A stretch of DNA of 64,000 nucleotides from Agrococcus jejuensis. Its GTDB lineage: Bacteria > Actinomycetota > Actinomycetes > Actinomycetales > Microbacteriaceae. Location of the stretch: the NCBI RefSeq assembly GCF_900099705.1, contig NZ_LT629695.1:2666001-2730000 (forward strand), read 5' to 3'. The notes below the pieces were generated by a model. The model did not search any database, had not been told where the DNA came from, and saw only the letters and a list, made by a program, of their open reading frames with translations. Numbering within the stretch: position 1 is the stretch's first letter; each line of letters begins with the position of its first letter. This document shows positions 35,864 to 43,546 of this stretch, piece by piece. The position numbers and the translations under genes were made by a program.

Positions 35864-36142
35864 TCAGCGGCGCTTGAAGTGACCGAAGAGGTCGGCGATC
35901 GACGCCGTCTGCGACTCCTGCCACAGCGCGCCGCGGCGCTGCGCCTCGTACTGCTCGTCGATCCACGACTGCAGCACCGAGAGCTCGATGCGCCAGCCGC
36001 CGGCCACCCGGATGCCGGGCAGCGAGCCGGAGTCGACGAGGTCGACGACCTCTCGCGGCTCGACGCCCAGCACCTCGGCAGCGTCTGCTGCGCTGAGGAA
36101 GCGTCGCTCGTTCACGGGGTCCATGATGCTCTCGGTCGCCAT
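35864..36142 (-). CDS. BldC/excisionase-like helix-turn-helix protein
   Basis: This 92-residue DNA-binding protein has a MerR/excisionase-type winged helix: RFLSAADAAEVLGVEPREV forms the helix-turn-helix and SLPGIRVAGGWRIE the wing. It resembles BldC-like regulators, which bind direct repeats as head-to-tail arrays. The C-terminal part is polar and ends GHFKRR. The ATG at 36142 has AGGGAT upstream; an ATG at 36124 is the alternative. Two CTGTGGAGAG direct repeats lie just upstream, shared with the divergent SAF-domain gene. Confidence 0.8.
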   Translation of the reverse strand: MATESIMDPVNERRFLSAADAAEVLGVEPREVVDLVDSGSLPGIRVAGGWRIELSVLQSWIDEQYEAQRRGALWQESQTASIADLFGHFKRR

Positions 36143-36156
36143 GGGCGCGATCCCTG

Positions 36157-36185
36157 CCTGTGGAGAGTCGGTCTCCTGTGGAGAG
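36157..36185. promoter_or_regulatory. Direct repeat, possible operator
   Basis: CCTGTGGAGAG occurs twice (36157-36167 and 36175-36185), 18 bases apart centre to centre, in the gap between the BldC-like gene and the SAF-domain gene. The spacing and head-to-tail order suit a BldC-like protein. Confidence 0.4.
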
Positions 36186-36263
36186 CGGGGGCCGCCGCCG
36201 CGCGGCATCTGCCACGGTACCTGCACGCACCCGGCCGGGTGCACGGATTCCCAGGAGGTTCGG

Positions 36264-36866
36264 ATGCGACGCGCGTGGCTCGACCCCAGGCTCGCCATCG
36301 GCGCCGTGCTCGTGGTCGTCTCGATCGTGGGCGTGTGGCTCGTGATCCAGTCGACGAGCCGATCCACGACGGTGTGGGTCGCGAGCGAGACGCTGCTGCC
36401 CGGCGACGTCATCGGCGCCGGCGACGTCGAGGCCGTCGAGCTGCGCATGGAGGGCGCGACGGATGCGTACCTCGCGGGCGAGGCGACGCCCGAGGGGCTC
36501 GTGGTCGTGTCGCCCGTGGGTGCGGGGGAGGTGCTGCCGCTCACGGCGCTGGGCGACGCCGACTCCGTCGACCTCGCGACGGTCGTGCTCGCGCTCGACG
36601 GCGGCATCGCGTCGACGGTGGCCGAGGGCAGCGTCGTCGACGTGTGGGCCGCGCCGCCGGGCGAGCAGGGCACGTTCGAGGCGGCGACGGTGCTCGTGGG
36701 CGACGCGATCGTCGTGGGGCTCGTCGCCGACGAGGGCATCATCGCCGACGACGCCGTGCGGCTCGAGGTGCTCGTGCCGCGCGAGGACGTCGCGGGCGTG
36801 CTCGACGCCGTCGCCAACGCCCACGCAGTGCACGTCGTGCCCGTCGCGACGCCGGTGACGCCGTGA
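36264..36866 (+). CDS. SAF-domain membrane protein (CpaB/RcpC-like)
   Basis: This 200-residue protein has one N-terminal membrane segment at about residues 10-30 and then a SAF domain (WVASETLLPGDVIGAGDVE), as in CpaB/RcpC proteins of Flp pilus assembly. The rest is a beta-rich, acidic extracytoplasmic region. It is shorter than full CpaB. No flp, cpaF, tadB or tadC genes are nearby. The ATG has CAGGAGG at five bases. The stop overlaps the GTG of the CpaE-like ATPase gene, so the two are coupled. Confidence 0.8.
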   Translation: MRRAWLDPRLAIGAVLVVVSIVGVWLVIQSTSRSTTVWVASETLLPGDVIGAGDVEAVELRMEGATDAYLAGEATPEGLVVVSPVGAGEVLPLTALGDADSVDLATVVLALDGGIASTVAEGSVVDVWAAPPGEQGTFEAATVLVGDAIVVGLVADEGIIADDAVRLEVLVPREDVAGVLDAVANAHAVHVVPVATPVTP

Positions 36867-38092
36867 CGGTCTTCGCGATCTCGGCGCCGCTCGAGCGCGA
36901 GGATGCGCTCGCCGACCTCGCGCAGCGCCACGGCCACCGCGTCGCCGTGCGGGCGGCGCGGGCGAGCGAGCTCGTGCAGCGTCTCGCGCACGTCGAGGTC
37001 GACGCCGTGCTCGTCTCGCCGGACGAGCCGCACCTCGACGCCGAGCTCGTGCGCGTCTGCGATGCGGCGGGCGTGCGCGTCGTCGCCGTGGTCGACGACG
37101 CGGCGCAGGCGGGCAGGGCTCGTGCGCTCGGCGTCGAGTCGGTGCGGTTCGCCGACGGCTTCCCCGCGATCGAGTGGGCCATCGTGACGCCGACGGCCGA
37201 GCGCGAGCAGCGCCCGCGGGGCCGCGTGCTCGCCGTCTGGGGTCCCGCGGGCGCCCCGGGCCGCACCACCGCCGCGATCGGCCTCGCGACCGAGCTCGCC
37301 GCACGCGGCCAGCGCGTCGCGATCGTCGACGCCGACAGCCACGCCGCATCCGTCGCGCCCGCGCTGGGCCTGCTCGACGAGGCGCCGGGCTTCGCCGCCG
37401 CCGCGCGTCTCGTGCGCACGGGCAGCCTCACGGTCGACGAGCTCGATCGCGTCGCGCAGACCGTCGAGTCGTCGGTCGGCACGCTGCGCGTGCTCACGGG
37501 CATCACGCGCGCCGGCCGCTGGCCCGAGCTCGCCGCGGATCGCGTCGCGGGCGTGCTCGAGGCGTGCCGCGACTGGGTGGACTGGACGGTCGTCGACGTC
37601 GCCGCGAGCCTCGAGCGCGACGAGGAGATCTCGAGCGACGTCTTCGGCCCGCGGCGCAACGCCGCGACGATCGCGGCGCTGCGTGCCGCCGACCGCGTCG
37701 TCGCGCTCGCCGGCGGCGACCCCGTCGGCATGATGCGGCTGCTGCGCGCCTACCCCGACCTCGTCGACGTCGTGCCGTCGGATCGCATCTCGGTCGTCGT
37801 GAACAAGGTGCGCACGGGCGCGTCGGGCCTCGCGCCCGAGACGGGCGTCGCGCAGACGTTGCAGCGCTTCGGGGGCATCGCGCCCATGGCGCAGTGGCCG
37901 CTCGACCAGGGCGCCGCCGACGCGGCGCTGCTGTCGGCCAGGCCGCTCGTCGACGTGGCGGGCCGCTCGCGCCTGCGTCGTGCGATGCAGGCGACGGCCC
38001 TCACGCTGCTGCCCGCCGAGCCGACGCGCGCCGCGGCACGCGCCGCATCCCGCGCGACGCGCAGGAGAGGGCTGCGGTTCGCACTACGCTGA
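36863..38092 (+). CDS. CpaE/MinD-like P-loop protein
   Basis: This 409-residue protein has an N-terminal receiver-like region (about 1-105) and a ParA/MinD-type nucleotide-binding domain from about 120. The P-loop reads GPAGAPGRTTAA, so the usual GKT lysine is replaced by Arg and the deviant-Walker lysine is also absent. DVDADSH-like VAIVDADSH and VVDVAASL match other ParA-family motifs. The C-terminus is basic. Translation overlaps the SAF-domain gene, as in CpaB-CpaE pairs. Whether it binds ATP normally is uncertain. Confidence 0.78.
   Translation: MTVFAISAPLEREDALADLAQRHGHRVAVRAARASELVQRLAHVEVDAVLVSPDEPHLDAELVRVCDAAGVRVVAVVDDAAQAGRARALGVESVRFADGFPAIEWAIVTPTAEREQRPRGRVLAVWGPAGAPGRTTAAIGLATELAARGQRVAIVDADSHAASVAPALGLLDEAPGFAAAARLVRTGSLTVDELDRVAQTVESSVGTLRVLTGITRAGRWPELAADRVAGVLEACRDWVDWTVVDVAASLERDEEISSDVFGPRRNAATIAALRAADRVVALAGGDPVGMMRLLRAYPDLVDVVPSDRISVVVNKVRTGASGLAPETGVAQTLQRFGGIAPMAQWPLDQGAADAALLSARPLVDVAGRSRLRRAMQATALTLLPAEPTRAAARAASRATRRRGLRFALR
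38085..38090 (+). promoter_or_regulatory. Leaderless-type -10 (TACGCT)
   Basis: TACGCT ends seven bases before the GTG of the kinase gene and lies within the end of the preceding gene. Confidence 0.45.
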
Positions 38093-38097
38093 CGGGG

Positions 38098-39579
38098 GTG
38101 ACCACCCTCGCGACCCTCGTCGAGCAGCACGCCCGCACCGATGCGCCGGACGTGCCCTGGTTCCACCGTCTCGTGGGCGACTGGCAGCTCATCGCCGACC
38201 TCGCGTTCGCCGACGTCGTGCTGTGGCTGCCCACCCAGGGACCCGACGGCTTCATCGCCCTCTCGCATGCCAGGCCGTCGTCGTCGGGCACGCTCTTCTA
38301 CCGCGACTTCATCGGCCAGCCGGTGCGGAACGCGTGGCGCGGGCAGGTCGACGACGCGTTCTCGTCGCACCGCATCGTCGAGGCGACGCATCCCGAGCCC
38401 GGCACCGACGGCGACACGCGCGTGCGCGCCGTGCCCGTCGCCCGCCGCGTGGGCGGCGACCTCGTGACGGTCGCGGTCATCACGACGCACTCGAACGTCG
38501 CCGAGCGCACGCCGAGCCGCCAGGAGCTCACGTTCAAGCAGTGCGCCGACGACCTGCTGCGCATGATGACGGTCGGCGACTACCCCGACGAGTCGGCGCC
38601 CACGGGCCCGCGTCGGGGCGCGCCCCGCGCATCGGACGGCCTCATCCGCCTCGACAGCGCCGGCGTCGTGACGTTCGCGAGCCCCAATGCCCTGTCGGCG
38701 TTCGTGCGCCTCGGGTTCCGCGAGGAGCTAGAGGGCCGGTCGCTCGCCGAGGTCACGACCGAGCTCATCGACGAGTCGCACGACGTCGACGAGACGCTGC
38801 CGCTCGTCGTCACGGGCCGCGCGCCGTGGCGCACCGACATCGAGACGCACGCCGTCACGATCTCGCTGCGCGCCGTGCCGCTGCGCAGGGGAGGCGACCG
38901 CATCGGCGCGATCGTGCTCGCGCGCGACGTCACCGAGCTGCGGCACCAGGAGCAGTCGCTCATCACGAAGGATGCGACGATCCGCGAGATCCACCATCGC
39001 GTGAAGAACAACCTGCAGACCGTCGCGGCGCTGCTGCGCATCCAGGCGCGCCGCACGCACTCCGACGAGGCGCAGCAGGCGCTCGTCAACGCCGAGCGTC
39101 GCGTCGCCTCGATCGCGGTCGTGCACGACACGCTCTCGGAGGGGCTGAGCCAGTCGGTCGACTTCGACGCCGTCTTCGACCGCACGCTCAAGCTCACGAG
39201 CGAGGTCGCCTCGGTGCACAACGCGACGGTGCGCACCGAGCGTCGCGGGTCGTTCGGCGTGCTGCCGTCTGCCTACGCGACGCCCCTGGCGCTCGCGCTC
39301 ACCGAGCTCGTGACGAACGCCGTCGAGCACGGCCTCGAGGGCCGTCGCGACGGGCTCGTGCGCATCAACGCCGACCGCGACGACGACACGCTCACCGTGC
39401 GCGTGTGCGACAACGGATCGGGGCTGCCCGCCGGTCGCGTCGGCTCCGGTCTCGGCACGCAGATCGTGAAGACGCTCATCACGGGCGAGCTCTCGGGCGC
39501 GATCGACTGGGGTCAGCGCGTCGATCAGGGCACCGAGGTCACGATCTCGGTGCCGCTGCGCTTCCTTGACCGCGACTAG
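38098..39579 (+). CDS. pdtaS: PdtaS-type sensor histidine kinase
   Basis: This 493-residue soluble kinase has an N-terminal GAF-like domain (about 1-150), a PAS domain (about 185-290) and a HisKA_2/HATPase module. The phosphoacceptor motif EIHHRVKNNLQTVAALLR has His299/His300. The ATP-binding domain shows ALTELVTNAVEHG (N box), RVCDNGSGLP (G1) and GSGLGTQIVK (G2). Mycobacterial PdtaS pairs with the RNA-binding antiterminator PdtaR; no pdtaR is seen in this window. No membrane segment is present, so the signal is cytosolic. Confidence 0.88.
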   Translation: MTTLATLVEQHARTDAPDVPWFHRLVGDWQLIADLAFADVVLWLPTQGPDGFIALSHARPSSSGTLFYRDFIGQPVRNAWRGQVDDAFSSHRIVEATHPEPGTDGDTRVRAVPVARRVGGDLVTVAVITTHSNVAERTPSRQELTFKQCADDLLRMMTVGDYPDESAPTGPRRGAPRASDGLIRLDSAGVVTFASPNALSAFVRLGFREELEGRSLAEVTTELIDESHDVDETLPLVVTGRAPWRTDIETHAVTISLRAVPLRRGGDRIGAIVLARDVTELRHQEQSLITKDATIREIHHRVKNNLQTVAALLRIQARRTHSDEAQQALVNAERRVASIAVVHDTLSEGLSQSVDFDAVFDRTLKLTSEVASVHNATVRTERRGSFGVLPSAYATPLALALTELVTNAVEHGLEGRRDGLVRINADRDDDTLTVRVCDNGSGLPAGRVGSGLGTQIVKTLITGELSGAIDWGQRVDQGTEVTISVPLRFLDRD

Positions 39580-39649
39580 ACGCCGCGATCGGGGGACGCG
39601 CGCGGCTCGACCGTGCCGAGAGCGGTGCTCTCAGCAGGCGCAGACGCGA

Positions 39650-39681
39650 CGACGGGCCGACCCCGTGGGGTCGACCCGTCG
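39650..39681. terminator. Hairpin terminator between pdtaS and whiB
   Basis: Two 15-base arms with one mismatch enclose a GT loop. The mismatch is a G-U wobble only in the minus-strand transcript, so the hairpin is more stable as the terminator of whiB, whose stop lies 18 bases away. Confidence 0.7.
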
Positions 39682-39698
39682 ATCGTGCGTGCGTCGCG

Positions 39699-39947
39699 TC
39701 AGCTGGCGCGGCGAGCGCGGGCGGCGCGGCGCTTGAGCGCGCGACGCTCGTCCTCGCTCAGCCCGCCCCAGACGCCCGAGTCCTGGTTCGTCTCGAGGGC
39801 GTACTGGAGGCACTGCTCCGTCACGGGGCAGCGAGCGCAGACGGTCTTGGCCTTCTCGATCTGGTCGATCGCAGGACCCGTGTTGCCGATCGGGAAGAAC
39901 AGCTCCGGGTCGACCGTCAGGCATGCGGCGTCATCGCGCCAATCCAT
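39699..39947 (-). CDS. whiB1: WhiB-family iron-sulfur transcription factor
   Basis: This 82-residue protein binds a [4Fe-4S] cluster through Cys9, Cys37, Cys40 and Cys46. The GVWGG turn is at residues 58-62, and the basic C-terminal segment RALKRRAARARRAS is likely the DNA contact. Length and the order CARCPVTEQC are like WhiB1, which responds to nitric oxide and is essential in mycobacteria, though WhiB2 cannot be fully excluded. An AAGGAG site precedes the ATG. It is probably transcribed alone. Confidence 0.9.
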   Translation of the reverse strand: MDWRDDAACLTVDPELFFPIGNTGPAIDQIEKAKTVCARCPVTEQCLQYALETNQDSGVWGGLSEDERRALKRRAARARRAS

Positions 39948-39974
39948 AGAGGCACTCCTTGTAATGTGGTGAGA

Positions 39975-40002
39975 GGTGTACGCGTGCGCGAACGCACGTC
40001 AA
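39975..40002 (-). promoter_or_regulatory. Candidate sigma-70-type promoter of whiB
   Basis: On the minus strand TTGACG (39997-40002) and TACACC (39975-39980) are 16 bases apart, giving a leader of about 20 nt before the AAGGAG and ATG of the whiB gene. Confidence 0.5.
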
Positions 40003-40082
40003 GACTCAGATGGGGCGGCGTCTTCGCCAGCGACCCAAGGAGCGATTCTCCCACACCGGTCGAAGGCAGGGCAAGAGGTCTG

Positions 40083-40508
40083 ATGGATGCAGCGATGAGC
40101 GAACGGCCGCGGGCGGCGGGGATCCTGGCGATCATCGTCTTCCTCGAGGCCGTCGCGGTGCTCGGCGTGGCGATCTGGTCGGTGGTCACGGTGATCGGCG
40201 GCGAGGCGCGCGAGGTCACGGCGGGGCTGTTCTGGGGCGCGTGCCTCGTCGGCCTGTCGTTCTTCCTGCTGCAGGCCGGGCGCGGCGTGCTCGACGGCCG
40301 CTCGTGGTCGCGCGCGGCGGTCGTCGTGTGGCAGGTCCTGCAGCTGGGCATCTCGTTCGGCACGTTCAACGGCGCCGAGGGCCCCGTGCCGCTCGCGCTC
40401 GCGATGTTCGTGCCGGCGCTCGCCGCCCTGATCATCGTCTTCCGCAAGCCCACGCGGGAGTGGCTGGCGCGCGAGCGCCAGGAGAAGCTCGACGGCGACG
40501 CCGGATGA
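40083..40508 (+). CDS. Hypothetical membrane protein
   Basis: This 141-residue protein has four hydrophobic segments (about residues 12-36, 44-62, 72-90 and 98-118) and a charged C-terminus. I do not recognise the family. The ATG at 40083 has AAGAGG five bases upstream; ATG 40095 is possible. Its stop overlaps the ATG of the ABC-F gene, so they are probably translated together. Confidence 0.65.
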   Translation: MDAAMSERPRAAGILAIIVFLEAVAVLGVAIWSVVTVIGGEAREVTAGLFWGACLVGLSFFLLQAGRGVLDGRSWSRAAVVVWQVLQLGISFGTFNGAEGPVPLALAMFVPALAALIIVFRKPTREWLARERQEKLDGDAG

Positions 40509-42181
40509 GCGCGCGCCTCGTCGCGAAGGAGCTCGCGGGCGGCCACGGCCACCGCACGCTGTTCGAGGGGCTCGACCTCACGGTCGCGCCCGGCGACGTC
40601 GTGGGCGTCGTCGGCGCGAACGGTGCCGGCAAGTCGACGCTGCTGCGCATCCTCGCCGGCGTCGACGCGCCGCAGGCCGGCTCGGTCATGACGGATCCGG
40701 CGGATGCGTTCGTCGGCTGGCTGCCGCAAGAGCACGAGCGCGTCCTCGGCGAGACCGTCGCGGAGCACGTCGCGCGCCGCACGGGCTGCGCGCAGGCGAC
40801 GGCAGAGATGGACGAGGCCGCCGCGGCGCTCGGCGACGCGACGCCGCGCGCGGACGGCCGCGACGCGAACGACGTCTACGCCGTCGCGCTCGACCGCTGG
40901 CTCGCCTCGGGCGCCGCGGACCTCGACGATCGCCTGCCCGAGGTGCTCGCCGACCTCGGACTCGCATCCGGCGCCGGCGTCGGCCCCGACTCGCTCATGA
41001 CGGCGCTGAGCGGCGGCCAGGCGGCGCGCGTGGGACTCGCGGCGCTGCTGCTGTCGCGCTTCGACGTCGCCCTGCTCGACGAGCCGACGAACGACCTCGA
41101 CCTCGACGGCCTCGATCGGCTCGAGCGCTTCGTGCAGGAGCAGCGCGGCGGCATCGTGCTCGTGAGCCACGACCGCGAGTTCCTCGCGCGCTGCGTCACG
41201 AAGGTGCTCGAGCTCGACATCGCGCAGTCCACGAACCGCGTGTACGGCGGCGGCTACGACGCGTTCCTCGAGGAGCGCGCGACGGCCCGCAGGCACGCGC
41301 GCGAGGCGTACGACGAGTTCGCCGACAAGAAGGCCGACCTCGTGGCGCGGGCGCGCACGCAGCGCGAGTGGTCGAGCCAGGGCGTGCGCAACGCGATGAG
41401 GAAGGCGCCCGACAACGACAAGATCCGCCGCAAGGCCGCATCGGAGTCGAGCGAGAAGCAGGCGCAGAAGGTGCGCCAGATGGAGTCGCGCATCGCGCGG
41501 CTCGACGAGGTCGAGGAGCCGCGCAAGGAGTGGCGGCTCGAGATGTCGATCGCTGCCGCGCCGCGCGGCTCGAGCGTCGTGTCGACGCTGTCGAGCGCCG
41601 TCGTGCGGCAGGGCTCGGGCGACGACGCGTTCGAGCTCGGCCCGCTGACGCTCGAGGTGCGCGCGGGCGACCGCATCGGCATCACGGGGCCGAACGGCGC
41701 CGGCAAGTCGACGCTGCTGCGCCTGCTGCTCGGGCGCCAGGAGCCGGATGCGGGCTCGGCGTCGCTCGGCGCATCCGTCGCCATCGGCGAGATCGACCAG
41801 GCGCGTGCCGTGCTCGCGGGATCCACGCCGCTCGCGGACGCGTTCGAGGCCCAGGTGCCCGACTGGTCGCAGGCCGACGTGCGCACGTTGCTCGCGAAGT
41901 TCGGCCTGCGCGCCGATCACGTCGGCCGCCCCGTCGACGAGCTGTCGCCCGGCGAGCGCACCCGTGCGGGCCTCGCGCTGCTGCAGGCGCGCGGCGTCAA
42001 CGTGCTCGTGCTCGACGAGCCGACGAACCACCTCGACCTGCCTGCGATCGAGCAGCTCGAGCAGGCCCTCGAGTCGTACGCGGGCACGCTGCTGCTCGTG
42101 ACGCACGACCGCCGCATGCTCGAGGCCGTGCGCGTCGACCGCCGCTGGCGCGTCGAGGACGGTCGGGTCGCCGAGGCCTGA
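40505..42181 (+). CDS. ABC-F family ATPase
   Basis: This 558-residue soluble protein has two ATP-binding cassettes and no membrane part. The first cassette has Walker A GANGAGKST near residue 39, LSGGQ near 167 and LLDEPTNDLDL. The second has GPNGAGKST near 396, an LSPGERT signature and LLDEPTNHLDLP-type LVLDEPTNHLDLP. The linker between them is long, basic and coiled (about residues 255-345). ABC-F proteins act on the ribosome as translation factors or antibiotic-resistance proteins; which applies here is not clear. Confidence 0.93.
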   Translation: MSARLVAKELAGGHGHRTLFEGLDLTVAPGDVVGVVGANGAGKSTLLRILAGVDAPQAGSVMTDPADAFVGWLPQEHERVLGETVAEHVARRTGCAQATAEMDEAAAALGDATPRADGRDANDVYAVALDRWLASGAADLDDRLPEVLADLGLASGAGVGPDSLMTALSGGQAARVGLAALLLSRFDVALLDEPTNDLDLDGLDRLERFVQEQRGGIVLVSHDREFLARCVTKVLELDIAQSTNRVYGGGYDAFLEERATARRHAREAYDEFADKKADLVARARTQREWSSQGVRNAMRKAPDNDKIRRKAASESSEKQAQKVRQMESRIARLDEVEEPRKEWRLEMSIAAAPRGSSVVSTLSSAVVRQGSGDDAFELGPLTLEVRAGDRIGITGPNGAGKSTLLRLLLGRQEPDAGSASLGASVAIGEIDQARAVLAGSTPLADAFEAQVPDWSQADVRTLLAKFGLRADHVGRPVDELSPGERTRAGLALLQARGVNVLVLDEPTNHLDLPAIEQLEQALESYAGTLLLVTHDRRMLEAVRVDRRWRVEDGRVAEA

Positions 42182-42192
42182 CGGACGGCGGC

Positions 42193-42198
42193 TAGCGT
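42193..42198 (+). promoter_or_regulatory. Leaderless-type -10 (TAGCGT)
   Basis: TAGCGT ends six bases before the GTG at 42205. Confidence 0.5.
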
Positions 42199-42204
42199 GG
42201 TGCC

Positions 42205-42792
42205 GTGAGGATCGCATCCGAGGACGTGCGTATCCGTCCGCGATCCGCGCGCGACGTCGATCCGCTGATCGAGGTCCTCTGGGCGCAGCAGCCCGCGACC
42301 CGGTACCCGGTGCGCAGCAGCCTGCCGTTCCCTGCCTCGCAGTTCCTGCATGCCGACGACGCCGTGGCCGCGTGGACCGCCGAGGTCGAGGGCCGGCCCG
42401 TCGGCCACGCCTGCTGGCTCCGATCGCTCGACGCCGCCGCGCAGGTGGGCGTCGACCGCGCCACGGGACGCTCCTCGACGGCTGCCGAGGCGTGCGCGAC
42501 CGCCCATGGCTGCACCGTCGACGAGCTCGGATGGGTGTCGGCGCTCTTCGTCGACCCCGCGGTGCGCGGTCTCGGCGTCGGCTCGCGACTGCTCGCCGCG
42601 GTCGTGGCCGACATCCGACGCTCCGGCATGCATCCGTGTCTCGAGGTGGTGGACCTCAACGAGGCAGCGCTGCGGCGCTACCGCGCTGACGGGTGGCGGG
42701 AGGTGCTGCGAGCGCGGCCGGCCTGGCTCGCCGAAGCGGTCGACGATGCGGCGGTCGGGACCACGACCATGGTGCTGCGCTCGGCCGCCTGA
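42205..42792 (+). CDS. GNAT-family N-acetyltransferase
   Basis: This 195-residue protein has a GNAT fold. The acetyl-CoA motif A is VSALFVDPAVRGLGVGSRLL (about 112-131), and EVVDLNEAALRRYRADGW is the C-terminal motif B region. The substrate is unknown. Codons ending in A or T (GCA, CGT, CGA, GAT, CCT, CAT) are more frequent in its first third than in neighbouring genes, which may reflect low expression or a more recent origin. Confidence 0.88.
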   Translation: MRIASEDVRIRPRSARDVDPLIEVLWAQQPATRYPVRSSLPFPASQFLHADDAVAAWTAEVEGRPVGHACWLRSLDAAAQVGVDRATGRSSTAAEACATAHGCTVDELGWVSALFVDPAVRGLGVGSRLLAAVVADIRRSGMHPCLEVVDLNEAALRRYRADGWREVLRARPAWLAEAVDDAAVGTTTMVLRSAA

Positions 42793-42819
42793 GCGAGCGC
42801 GAGCGCCGCAGCGCGCCCG

Positions 42820-43281
42820 TCAGAAGCCGAGGCGCTTGCGCAGCATCTCGACGTGGTTCTTCGCCTTCGTGTTGTAGAACGCGTGCTCGATGCGGCCCTC
42901 GGCGTCGACGACGAGCGTCGTGCGGCGCACGCCCTGCACGGTCTTGCCGTAGAGCTGCTTCTCGCCGAACGTGTCATACGCGAGGTGCACCTGCAGGTCC
43001 TCGTCGCTGAGCAGCGGGAACGGGATCGCGTCGCGCTCCGCGAAGCGCGTCAGGCGCTCGACCTTGTCGCGCGAGATGCCCAGCACCGTGAGGTCCTCGG
43101 CGGCGAGCGCCTCGATGGAGTCGCGGAACCCGCACGCCTGCTGCGTGCATCCCGGCGACATCGCCTCGGGGTAGAACCAGAGGATCACGCGCTGGCCGCG
43201 CAGGTCGGACAGCCGCACCTGCGAGCCGTCGTGGGCGGGGAGGACGAAGTCCGGAGCGAGGTCACCGACGGCGAGAGGCAT
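42820..43281 (-). CDS. bcp: Thioredoxin-dependent thiol peroxidase Bcp
   Basis: This 153-residue peroxiredoxin (BCP/PrxQ type) reduces hydroperoxides with electrons from thioredoxin. The catalytic motif is MSPGCTQQACGF, with peroxidatic Cys45 and resolving Cys50. The stretch GISRDKVERLTRFAERD and the GVRRTTLVVDAEGRI region are typical. I use the ATG at 43281, which gives the usual length; a GTG at 43305 would add eight residues. Confidence 0.92.
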   Translation of the reverse strand: MPLAVGDLAPDFVLPAHDGSQVRLSDLRGQRVILWFYPEAMSPGCTQQACGFRDSIEALAAEDLTVLGISRDKVERLTRFAERDAIPFPLLSDEDLQVHLAYDTFGEKQLYGKTVQGVRRTTLVVDAEGRIEHAFYNTKAKNHVEMLRKRLGF

Positions 43282-43317
43282 GCATCCATCTTCGTGGTCC
43301 GACACGCCCTCCGTGTC

Positions 43318-43327
43318 GTGCTAGTGT
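43318..43327. promoter_or_regulatory. Overlapping divergent -10 elements of bcp and tRNA-Lys
   Basis: GTGCTAGTGT reads as TAGTGT on the plus strand (43322-43327), about 29 bases before the tRNA, and as TAGCAC on the minus strand (43318-43323), about 37 bases before the bcp ATG. Two polymerases could not use both sites at once. Confidence 0.45.
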
Positions 43328-43355
43328 GATTCCTCGGTTCGCAGTGATGCGCCGA

Positions 43356-43431
43356 GCACCTCTAGCTCAATTGGCAGAGCAGTTGACTCTTAATCAATTG
43401 GTTCCGGGTTCGAGTCCCGGGGGGTGTACCA
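43356..43431 (+). tRNA. tRNA-Lys (anticodon CUU)
   Basis: A full cloverleaf can be drawn: acceptor 43356-43362 with 43421-43427, D stem GCTC/GAGC, and an anticodon stem around the loop CTCTTAA with anticodon CTT at 43389-43391. The T arm is CCGGG-TTCGAGT-CCCGG, the discriminator is A and CCA is encoded. Positions 1-72 and 6-67 are G-U/U-G wobbles. CUU reads AAG, the Lys codon used almost exclusively here. Confidence 0.96.
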
Positions 43432-43433
43432 AC

Positions 43434-43465
43434 GAAGAGGCCTCGTCGACAGACGGGGCCTCTTC
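43434..43465 (+). terminator. Hairpin terminator after tRNA-Lys
   Basis: Two 14-base arms with one U-G wobble start three bases after the tRNA CCA and enclose a four-base loop. Confidence 0.75.
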
Positions 43466-43477
43466 TGCGTCTCCAGT

Positions 43478-43527
43478 GTTGAGGATTTCGGCCCGATGTG
43501 ACCTCGCATCGGGCCGAAAACCTCAAC
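43478..43527. repeat. Long intergenic hairpin, copy 1
   Basis: Arms of 21 bases (43478-43498 and 43507-43527) with a single mismatch enclose TGACCTCG. The arm core TTTCGGCCC with flanking GAGG is shared with hairpins at 52979-53024 and 61711-61762. It lies between the tRNA terminator and the lipoprotein gene, 19 bases before its GTG. Confidence 0.85.
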
Positions 43528-43546
43528 TCTGGCGGATGCTGGAGGG

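Noticed and set aside
35173..36185. TGTGGA motifs as DnaA boxes or a replication origin
   Set aside because: They match the DnaA consensus only in TGTGGA, no AT-rich unwinding region is present, and no dnaA, dnaN or gyrB gene is near.
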